From contig JAGGWL010000004.1 of NCBI GenBank assembly GCA_021157555.1, forward strand, positions 1 to 5,529: a stretch of 5,529 nt of DNA, in the 5' to 3' direction. Positions 1 to 5,529 of this stretch are shown piece after piece (position 1 is the first letter of the stretch; the number at the start of each line of letters is the position of its first letter). This stretch comes from Deltaproteobacteria bacterium (GTDB lineage: Bacteria > Desulfobacterota > Desulfobacteria > Desulfobacterales > BuS5). Under the pieces are notes generated by a model. The model was not told where the DNA came from and did not search any database. It saw only the letters and a list, made by a program, of their open reading frames with translations. A program made the position numbers and the translations under genes.

Positions 1-214
1 AATAAAAGCTGTAGCGGAAAAACTTGGACTGACAAAAAAACAGGCAGTTATAAATATTGAAAAACATGGTAATACTACAGCCGCTACAATTCCTATTGCA
101 ATGTCGGAACTTTATCAGAACGGAAAACTTAAAAAAGGTGACCGGATAATTCTATCTGCATTCGGCACAGGCTTTGCCTGGGGAAGCTTGCTACTTAAAT
201 GGTCTATGGATTGA
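1..214 (+). CDS. fabH: 3-oxoacyl-ACP synthase III (FabH), C-terminal end, 5' truncated by window
   Basis: Reading from base 2, 70 codons end in TGA at 212-214. The peptide carries the FabH C-terminal signatures HGNTTAATIP (the Asn codon at 71-73 is the catalytic Asn of the Cys-His-Asn triad) and the glycine-rich GTGFAWGS followed by a short hydrophobic end, LLLKW. FabH is a cytosolic thiolase-fold enzyme that condenses an acyl-CoA (usually acetyl-CoA) with malonyl-ACP to start type II fatty-acid synthesis. The catalytic Cys and His lie left of the window, so substrate class cannot be judged. A related KASIII-like enzyme from a secondary pathway is possible, but the sequence looks like ordinary FabH. 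The TGA here is a true stop: the protein ends where the family ends. priA starts 73 nt downstream with no clear terminator between them. Confidence 0.9.
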   Translation, partial: IKAVAEKLGLTKKQAVINIEKHGNTTAATIPIAMSELYQNGKLKKGDRIILSAFGTGFAWGSLLLKWSMD

Positions 215-228
215 GGCACTGGTAAGTT

Positions 229-278
229 CATCCCCCTGGTAAACTATTACGACATAGGCAGACCTTGGGGATGGGGAT
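229..278 (+). promoter_or_regulatory. Inverted repeat overlapping the priA ribosome-binding region
   Basis: CATCCCC at 229-235 is a perfect 7-bp complement of GGGGATG at 267-273. A further 3 bp (238-240 with 262-264) can form inside, after a 2x2 internal loop. GGGGAT is tandemly repeated at 267-272 and 273-278, so ATCCCC (230-235) can pair with either copy, and the second copy is the best Shine-Dalgarno candidate for priA. No T-run follows, so it does not look like an intrinsic terminator. The role is inferred: it could mask the priA ribosome-binding site, or it could be chance. Confidence 0.3.
273..277 (+). promoter_or_regulatory. Probable priA Shine-Dalgarno site, decides the start codon
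   Basis: GGGGA lies 10 nt before the ATG at 288 but only 4 nt before the in-frame TTG at 282. The spacing favours ATG 288. The in-frame stop TAG at 255-257 rules out a start further upstream than that. Confidence 0.5.
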
Positions 279-287
279 ATTTTGCAA

Positions 288-2735
288 ATGTCTAATATTG
301 AAGTAGCTGTAGCTCTGCCTGTATTTAATACATATACATATGGAGTTCCTGAACATTTTTACGATCAAGTCTCCCCTGGTAAACGGGTGTTTATTCCATT
401 TGGCCAACGTAAAGTAACCGGATACATACTCGGGCAAGCTCAAAACACCAAACCTGATTCAATAAAACTCATCATAGATATTCTTGATGAATCACCTCTC
501 TTCCCTCCTTCTATGATACCCTTTTTCAAATGGACAGCGGATTATTATATGCACCCTTTGGGTGAAGTTATCAAATCCGCTCTGCCAAAAGGTTTAAACA
601 TATATGATACGCTTTGCCTGTCCATAACAAAAAAAGGGAAACAAGCTATTATTAAAAAATCAGTTACATCTATAGAGAAAACTGTACTGAATTTTTTAAG
701 GCATGAATCCTGCAGTCAAAAAAAAATCAAAAGCAAAGCAGGTATACCTGTTACAGATTCTTTAATAAACGGAATGGTAAAACAAGGACTCCTTACAAAA
801 CAAAGAAAAGTTCATAGCGGCAAAACAAACTCTAAATCAGAGCGTTATGTATCATTTGTTGATTCGGAAACAGATTATCAGCATAAAAATTCTTCAAAAA
901 AAAAATTGTCAGGGCCAAGAAAAAAAATACTTGATATTCTTAAATCCAAAGGCGATCTTTCTGTAAACGAATTAAAAAAAAATGTGCCGACGGCGATTAA
1001 TCTTGTCAGATCCATGCAAAAGGATGATCAGGTTACAATTTATAAAAAAAAAATATACAGGGATCCTTTCGGAGAATTGATAATACCGGATATCCCGCCA
1101 CAGTTGACGAAAGAACAAGGAAAGGTTGTTGCCTTTATACAAAATCTGTTAGGAAAAGGATATTCAACATGCCTTCTTAAAGGAGTAACAGGCAGTGGAA
1201 AGACCGAAGTTTACATGCAGCTCTCGGAACTGGTAATAAAAAAAGGACGTTCCGTAATTGTTCTTGTTCCTGAAATAGCTCTGATAACCCAGACAGAGCA
1301 AAGATTCCGTTCCCGCTTTGGAGATACAGTCGCTCTCTTGCATAGCGGGCTTTCTGATGGTGAACGCTATGATCAGTGGACCCGCATATTATCAGGTGAT
1401 GCTTTAATTGCTATCGGCGCCAGATCTGCTATTTTCGCGCCTTTTAAAGATATCGGCCTGATTGTGGTTGATGAAGAGCACGATGATTCATATAAACAGG
1501 AACATGCATTCTGTTATAATGCAAGGGATCTTGCAGTTGTAAGAGCAAAATACCTGAACGGAGTTGCTCTTTTAGGCTCGGCAACTCCTTCCGTTCAGTC
1601 ATATTATAATGCTTCTACAGAAAAATATTTCAAAACATCTCTTACCAGGCGTATTGGGGAAAGCTCCCTTCCTGATATTGAAATCATAGATTTACGTAAA
1701 AACAGGGATACAATAGGCATAAGCAGATTTATTTCAAATGAACTGCGCTCTGCAATAAGAAAAACCCTTGACCGAGGCGAGCAAGTTCTGCTTTTTCTTA
1801 ACCAGCGGGGTTTTGCAACTCATCCTGTATGCGCTGCCTGTGGAGAAGCCATGAAATGTAAAAACTGCTCAGTTACCTTAACGCTGCATAAAAAAACCAA
1901 TGCATTCAGATGCCATTATTGCGGATATACACGACCATCCGTCTCCCACTGCGCCATATGCGGTTCTTCTGACATCAAGCTGCTTGGGCTCGGCACTGAA
2001 AAGGTGGAAGAGGGGATTAAAGCACTTTTTCCGGATGCCAGAGTATCAAGAATGGATCATGATACAACCAGACGAAAAGGATCGTTGTTAAAAATATTGA
2101 AAGGCTTAAAAAAACAGAGTATAGATATTTTGATAGGCACCCAGATGATTGCCAAGGGTCATGATTTTCCAAAAATTACACTTGTTGGAATAATTTGTGC
2201 CGATCTTTCATTAAACTTTCCTGATTTCAGAGCTTCTGAAAAAACATATCAGCTTATTTCCCAGGTATCAGGCAGAGCAGGCAGGGGAGATATGCCAGGG
2301 AAAGTTATTTTGCAAACTTACAATCCTGATCATTTCAGCATAGTAGCAGCTCGGAATCAGAATTTTAACAGTTTTTATGATCAGGAAATATGTTTCCGCA
2401 AACAACTTGATTATCCGCCTTTTACGAGAATAATCAGGTTGCAGGTTTCAGGTATGGACAGAAATAAAACATGTGAACATGCAATAAAAGTAGCGGATAT
2501 ATGTAAGCAATTAAAAACAGATAATCAAATCTTTAACTCTGTCATAGTGCTTGGGCCAATTGAATCTCCTGTTCCTAAAATAGCAAATAGATATAGATGG
2601 CATCTTCTACTTAAGAGCCGTAAAATAAAACCTCTGCACGGCTTGATTCAGAATCTTTTTTTTGAGAATGCATCCGGAATCAGAGGCAAAAACATTAAAG
2701 TAACATCGAATATTGATCCTTTTTCTATGATATAG
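288..2735 (+). CDS. priA: Primosomal protein N' / replication restart helicase PriA
   Basis: PriA recognises abandoned replication forks, unwinds the lagging-strand arm 3' to 5' and helps reload the replicative helicase. Residues below are numbered from ATG 288 (815 aa; TTG at 282 is the alternative start). The N-terminal 3'-DNA-binding domain spans about 1-105, with the PGKRVFIPFG stretch at 30-39. Two winged-helix-like, Lys-rich segments follow at about 120-260. The helicase core has Walker A GVTGSGKT (299-306) and DEEH Walker B (395-398). Four CxxC pairs (515/518, 524/527, 542/545, 555/558) form the two-zinc module. GTQMIAKGHDFP (617-628) and QVSGRAGR (659-666) are late helicase motifs, and a C-terminal PriA domain ends the protein. 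At about 815 aa it resembles the longer PriA forms (about 800 aa) more than E. coli PriA (about 730 aa). All key residues are intact. It ends in TAG, 21 nt before the next gene, so the two are probably co-transcribed. Confidence 0.97.
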   Translation: MSNIEVAVALPVFNTYTYGVPEHFYDQVSPGKRVFIPFGQRKVTGYILGQAQNTKPDSIKLIIDILDESPLFPPSMIPFFKWTADYYMHPLGEVIKSALPKGLNIYDTLCLSITKKGKQAIIKKSVTSIEKTVLNFLRHESCSQKKIKSKAGIPVTDSLINGMVKQGLLTKQRKVHSGKTNSKSERYVSFVDSETDYQHKNSSKKKLSGPRKKILDILKSKGDLSVNELKKNVPTAINLVRSMQKDDQVTIYKKKIYRDPFGELIIPDIPPQLTKEQGKVVAFIQNLLGKGYSTCLLKGVTGSGKTEVYMQLSELVIKKGRSVIVLVPEIALITQTEQRFRSRFGDTVALLHSGLSDGERYDQWTRILSGDALIAIGARSAIFAPFKDIGLIVVDEEHDDSYKQEHAFCYNARDLAVVRAKYLNGVALLGSATPSVQSYYNASTEKYFKTSLTRRIGESSLPDIEIIDLRKNRDTIGISRFISNELRSAIRKTLDRGEQVLLFLNQRGFATHPVCAACGEAMKCKNCSVTLTLHKKTNAFRCHYCGYTRPSVSHCAICGSSDIKLLGLGTEKVEEGIKALFPDARVSRMDHDTTRRKGSLLKILKGLKKQSIDILIGTQMIAKGHDFPKITLVGIICADLSLNFPDFRASEKTYQLISQVSGRAGRGDMPGKVILQTYNPDHFSIVAARNQNFNSFYDQEICFRKQLDYPPFTRIIRLQVSGMDRNKTCEHAIKVADICKQLKTDNQIFNSVIVLGPIESPVPKIANRYRWHLLLKSRKIKPLHGLIQNLFFENASGIRGKNIKVTSNIDPFSMI
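718..1053 (+). repeat. Cluster of long A-tracts inside priA
   Basis: Runs of 8 to 10 adenines occur at 718-726, 896-905, 920-927, 974-982 and 1044-1053. They encode Lys-rich stretches of the winged-helix/linker region between the DNA-binding domain and the helicase core. The reading frame stays open through all of them. They may simply reflect AAA Lys codons in an AT-rich genome, but runs this long are known sites of polymerase slippage. Confidence 0.5.
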
Positions 2736-2743
2736 AAATAAAC

Positions 2744-2749
2744 AGGAGA
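2744..2749 (+). promoter_or_regulatory. Shine-Dalgarno site of the DUF1573 selenoprotein gene
   Basis: AGGAGA lies 7 nt before ATG 2757. It is the strongest ribosome-binding site in the window and supports both the start and active translation of this gene. Confidence 0.8.
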
Positions 2750-2756
2750 CCAAATT

Positions 2757-3509
2757 ATGATAAAAAAATTATCTATATACATTCTATTGATTTATTCTAT
2801 TTTTTTTATTTGCTCTTTATCCTTTGCTGAAGAAAACAAGGAATCTATATATTCAGATGCTTTTTTTCCTGAAAAAAATTTTGAATTTGACAAGGTTGTT
2901 GAAGGTACACAAATAGATCATAATTTTAAATTGATAAATAAAGGGGATGCCCCTTTGTTCGTTCAAAAAGTAAAAGCCGGCTGAGGGTGTACAACTGTCT
3001 CTTTTACAAGAGAAATCTCTCCGGGCGGTGAGGGAAAGATTGACATAAGGGTCAAAACAAACGGCTATGGCGGTCGAAAACTGAGAAAAAGTATTATAGT
3101 TCAAACCAATGATCCAAAGCATAAAAAAATCACTCTTGTTATCTCGGGGGAAGTTGAGAAATTTGTTGCTGTTATTCCAAAAAGAGTCACTCTGCGTGGA
3201 ATTTCCGGCACCAATATTAAAAGAAGCGTAAAAATTATTCCGGAAAAAAAATATCCATTTAAAATAACCGGCTCAAGAACAAAAAAAGGCGATTTTATTG
3301 AATATGTTCTGGAAAAATCAAAAAAACCTGAAGAATTTTTTTATATATTAAAAATTAGAAATAAAAGAACAACCAAAGGCGGTTATCACGATATTATATA
3401 TTTAAAAACAGACAGCAAAATACAACCTGAAATCAAAATCAGCATTTATGGAACTATACTTGACAAACCCATAACAAGTAAGACGACAGGAAAAAATGAA
3501 AGAGATTAA
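2757..3509 (+). CDS. Exported DUF1573 protein, putative selenoprotein (in-frame TGA = Sec76)
   Basis: With TGA 2982-2984 read as selenocysteine the frame runs 250 residues to TAA 3507-3509. Residues 1-24 look like a Sec signal peptide: MIKK, a hydrophobic core, then a likely signal peptidase I cut after SLSFA (24/25). Residues about 36-132 match DUF1573, an Ig-like beta-sandwich: FEFDKVVEGT, the FKLINKGDAPL strand, then KAG-Sec-GCTT, PGGEGKI, and a Gly-rich turn leading to KSIIVQTND. The family normally has CGCT here; the TGA replaces exactly its first Cys, giving Sec76-Gly-Cys78. Residues about 133-235 look like a second, more diverged beta-rich domain. The protein should act outside the cytoplasm. 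DUF1573 has no firmly known general function; the Sec-Gly-Cys pair suggests a redox or metal-binding role (inference). Stopping at the TGA would leave only 75 aa and remove most of the domain. A nonsense mutation or sequencing error (TGC or TGT to TGA) is the main alternative. Confidence 0.8.
2982..3035 (+). promoter_or_regulatory. UGA(Sec) codon and candidate bacterial SECIS hairpins
   Basis: Bacterial selenoprotein mRNAs carry a SelB-binding hairpin just 3' of the UGA, typically with a small G-containing apical loop. Here one hairpin pairs TCTCTT (2998-3003) with AAGAGA (3008-3013) around a TTAC loop that has no G. A second follows two bases later and can fold in two ways. Either TCTCTC (3016-3021) pairs with GAGGGA (3030-3035), one U-G pair, loop CGGGCGGT; or 3017-3019 plus 3021-3022 pair with 3030-3032 plus 3027-3028 around a U-U mismatch, loop GGGC. 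The second hairpin has the expected G-rich loop, but its loop begins 37-38 nt past the UGA, at the far end of the usual range. The folds were paired by eye, without energy calculation. Confidence 0.5.
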
Positions 3510-4116
3510 AATAGTAGCGTTTGACTGTGACGGAGTCATGTTCGATACAATAAATACAAATCGAGCCTATTATAACCATATTCTTGCAAATTTTGGCAAA
3601 CCTGAAATGACTCAGGAAGAATTAAAATACGTGCATATGCATACTGCAGATGAATCCATAGCCCATCTTTTTGCCGATTCAGCAAGTAGTTTAAACGAGG
3701 CCATAGACTATTGCAACTCATTAAGTTATATGCCATTTCTGAAAAATATGTCTATTGAGCCGTATCTCAAGCCTCTTCTTGGAAAATTGAGAAAAAAATT
3801 CAATACTGCTATTGCTACGAACAGAACAACAACCATGGATTGCGTTTTGTCCGAAAATAATCTGGAAGATCTGTTCGATCTTGTTGTAACTGCTATTGAC
3901 GTGGAACGTCCAAAACCATATCCTGATTCTCTTGTAAAAATTATTAATTATTTTAATATAATCCCTGAAAATTTAATATATATTGGTGATTCAGCGCTGG
4001 ATGAACAGGCAGCAAAAGCTGCGGGCGTATTTTTTGTTGCCTACAATAATCTTTCCATGAGTGCAGACTTTCATATTAAAAGCCTAAAGGAAATGGAAAG
4101 TATAATCAATTTATGA
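3496..4116 (+). CDS. HAD-superfamily hydrolase (phosphoglycolate phosphatase / beta-phosphoglucomutase-like)
   Basis: This 206-residue cytosolic protein has all four HAD motifs: motif I FDCDGVMFDT with nucleophile Asp10 and acid/base Asp12, motif II ATNR with Thr108, motif III RPKPYPDS with Lys140, and motif IV IGDSALDEQAAKAAG with Asp165 and Asp169 for Mg2+. The segment between motifs I and II (about residues 18-100) is a helical C1 cap, as in the phosphoglycolate phosphatase and beta-phosphoglucomutase groups. The family hydrolyses small phosphate esters; the substrate cannot be told from sequence, because the cap decides it. The length is near the family norm of 200-230. Its ATG overlaps the last 14 nt of the preceding gene in another frame and has a weak AGG (3488-3490) 5 nt upstream, which suggests translational coupling to the putative selenoprotein. 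It ends in TGA, 22 nt before the kinase gene. Confidence 0.88.
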   Translation: MKEIKIVAFDCDGVMFDTINTNRAYYNHILANFGKPEMTQEELKYVHMHTADESIAHLFADSASSLNEAIDYCNSLSYMPFLKNMSIEPYLKPLLGKLRKKFNTAIATNRTTTMDCVLSENNLEDLFDLVVTAIDVERPKPYPDSLVKIINYFNIIPENLIYIGDSALDEQAAKAAGVFFVAYNNLSMSADFHIKSLKEMESIINL

Positions 4117-4138
4117 AATTTTTAAACTGTATAATCAG

Positions 4139-5529
4139 ATGAAAATCACCATATTTAAACGGCTTGTATTCGGATATGCAGCAATAATGCTGATGATCAT
4201 TTTTATCGGGATATATTTGCCATTAAAACTTAAGCAGATTAATGATCTCACTCGCAATGTCGCTGCTATAGATGAAGCAAGCATAAGAATTGTCAAACAT
4301 CTACAGGAATCTATTTATGCGCAGATAGGCTTTGGAAATAAATTTCTTATTTCAAGGGACAAGGACTTTTTTAGTGAATTTGAAAAAATTCAGGCCTATA
4401 CAAAAGAAGATATAATAAAAATAGAGTCTCTGCTTGATACAATCGAAAAAAAAGGGGCTTTTACAAGAGCAAAAAAATTATATTTTGCTTATCTTTCCAA
4501 ATTTAAAAGAGATATAGAGACGTTGGATAATGACCCAAAATATCCTGGCAAACAATATATTAAGGAAAATAACCAATTAGGAGACAAGGTTAACAGGAAA
4601 CTGGAGAATCTTATAAAAATAGTCAGATTGGATGAAGAAAAAAAGATAGTATTATCCAACAAGATCAGCTTGCATGTTTTTAAGGTAACTTCTGCTGTTG
4701 CAGTTTTATCAATCATCCTGGGAGTTCTCATCTCATTTTTTAACACAAAAAGCATAACCAGACCGATACTTCTTTTACAAAAACAAACAGAAGAAATAGC
4801 AAGAGGAAAATTTCAGAAAATTTCAAATATTACTTCTCCACCTGAAATCAAAGAACTCTCGGATCATTTTAATAGAATGTGTGAACGGCTGAAAGAGCTG
4901 GACAAGATGAAAACTGATTTCATCAGCTATGTATCACATGAATTAAGAACTCCTTTAACAGCCATAAAAACAGCCACAGGTATGCTTCTTAAGGGGGCAT
5001 ATTCAAACAGAAAAGGTAAACAGGATGAGCTTTTCATTATTGTACAGGAAGAGTGCGAGCGTTTGATCAAATCGGTCAACCGAATACTGGATCTATCCCG
5101 CATGGAGGTTGATATGATGGATTATCACTTCAGAAAATGCTCCATCATACCAGTTATTCAAAAAAGTATATTAAAGATAGCACCTATTGCCGAACAAAAG
5201 GGAATAAATCTTGAATTAACACCTCCTCCCCAATTGCCCTTTGTCATCATAGATGAAGAAATGATAGCCCAGGTCATGGATAACCTGATAGGTAATGCGT
5301 TAAAATTTACACCAGAACAGAATACAGTAACCATTAATCTGAATATTTCACAAACTGAAAGAGGTTTTGTGAAGGTATCGGTTTCTGATACAGGTATAGG
5401 CATTGACAAGAAACATCTTGCTTTAATCTTCGATAAATTTAAACGAATTGATGAAAAAATTGAGACAGCTCGAGGAAGCGGCCTGGGCCTGTCAATAACC
5501 AAGTATATTATTACCGCCCATGGAGGAAG
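4139..5529 (+). CDS. Membrane sensor histidine kinase (sensor-HAMP-HisKA-HATPase_c), 3' truncated by window
   Basis: The frame is open from ATG 4139 to the window end, 463 codons with no stop. TM1 is at about residues 8-30 and TM2 at about 183-203. Between them lies a roughly 150-residue helical, charged extracytoplasmic region resembling four-helix-bundle sensors; its ligand is unknown. A HAMP linker (SITRPILLLQ, about 204-256) leads to HisKA with the phospho-acceptor His267 in SHELRTPL. The ATPase domain shows the N box around Asp381-Asn382 (DNLIGNALKF), G1 DTGIGID from Asp417, an F-box-like IFDKFKR, and G2 GSGLGLS (446-452). The last codons, ITAHGG, precede the usual final strands, so probably only a few tens of residues are missing. 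An in-frame TAA at 4103-4105 leaves ATG 4139 as the only ATG start. It has almost no Shine-Dalgarno, so translation may depend on coupling to the HAD gene 22 nt upstream. A partner response regulator, if any, would lie outside this window. Confidence 0.93.
   Translation, partial: MKITIFKRLVFGYAAIMLMIIFIGIYLPLKLKQINDLTRNVAAIDEASIRIVKHLQESIYAQIGFGNKFLISRDKDFFSEFEKIQAYTKEDIIKIESLLDTIEKKGAFTRAKKLYFAYLSKFKRDIETLDNDPKYPGKQYIKENNQLGDKVNRKLENLIKIVRLDEEKKIVLSNKISLHVFKVTSAVAVLSIILGVLISFFNTKSITRPILLLQKQTEEIARGKFQKISNITSPPEIKELSDHFNRMCERLKELDKMKTDFISYVSHELRTPLTAIKTATGMLLKGAYSNRKGKQDELFIIVQEECERLIKSVNRILDLSRMEVDMMDYHFRKCSIIPVIQKSILKIAPIAEQKGINLELTPPPQLPFVIIDEEMIAQVMDNLIGNALKFTPEQNTVTINLNISQTERGFVKVSVSDTGIGIDKKHLALIFDKFKRIDEKIETARGSGLGLSITKYIITAHGG

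Noticed and set aside
1900..2091. Short plus-strand frame inside priA
   Set aside because: It lies wholly within the zinc module and helicase region of priA in another frame, with no family resemblance.
2757..2813. Lipoprotein signal with Cys19 as the lipid-attachment residue
   Set aside because: The residues before Cys19 (Phe-Phe-Ile) do not fit a lipobox, while SLSFA five residues later is a good signal peptidase I site.
2757..2984. A free-standing 75-residue gene ending at TGA 2982
   Set aside because: It would contain only the first strands of a DUF1573 domain, and the same frame continues with the rest of the domain after the TGA.
2982..2984. Genome-wide UGA reassignment (to Trp or Gly)
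   Set aside because: fabH and the HAD gene both end naturally at TGA, Trp is encoded by TGG in several places, and the family residue at this site is Cys.
2853..3122. Minus-strand open frame of 89 residues opposite the DUF1573 gene
   Set aside because: It has no recognisable domain, and the plus strand carries a clear DUF1573 domain across the same interval.
4101..4137. Repeated GTATAATCA (TATAAT at 4101-4106 and 4130-4135) as a kinase promoter
   Set aside because: Neither -10-like box has a recognisable -35 at a suitable distance, and the second would start transcription at or beyond the ATG at 4139. Likely chance in AT-rich DNA.
5158..5502. Minus-strand open frame of 114 residues opposite the kinase ATPase domain
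   Set aside because: It is a shadow of the HATPase domain, whose N, G1 and G2 motifs are unambiguous on the plus strand.

Overview
The window is an AT-rich bacterial segment with all genes on the + strand, packed tightly enough to look like one transcription unit: the 3' end of fabH, a complete priA, a DUF1573-type exported protein, a HAD-superfamily phosphatase and a membrane sensor histidine kinase that runs off the right edge. Gaps are short (73 nt between fabH and priA, 21 nt, a 14-nt overlap, 22 nt) and I see no convincing rho-independent terminator or strong internal promoter.

The main point of interest is the DUF1573 gene. A plain ORF caller ends it after 75 codons at a TGA (2982-2984), but the same frame continues to a TAA at 3507-3509. 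The continuation is clear DUF1573 sequence, and the TGA lies exactly where this family carries the first Cys of its Cys-Gly-Cys-Thr motif. The simplest reading is a 250-residue exported selenoprotein with a Sec-Gly-Cys motif at residues 76-78. Hairpins just downstream of the TGA are candidates for the SECIS element, one of them with a G-rich apical loop. The full-length frame overlaps the start of the HAD gene by 14 nt, which also suggests that translation normally continues past the TGA.

Layout: 1-214 fabH C-terminus (fatty-acid initiation); 215-287 a spacer with an inverted repeat that includes the probable priA ribosome-binding region; 288-2735 priA (replication restart helicase) with a cluster of long A-tracts in its winged-helix/linker region; 2757-3509 the putative selenoprotein; 3496-4116 the HAD phosphatase; 4139 to the end, the histidine kinase with an extracytoplasmic helical sensor, HAMP, HisKA and most of the HATPase domain.

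The organism is probably a Gram-negative bacterium that makes selenoproteins. An AT-rich Desulfobacterota (former Deltaproteobacteria) member fits, since that group is rich in selenoproteins and in DUF1573 proteins, but this is inferred from style and context. No selA/B/C/D gene is in the window. fabH and priA are housekeeping genes. The exported Sec protein next to a sensor kinase suggests an envelope or redox role for the second half, but no shared pathway can be shown from sequence alone.
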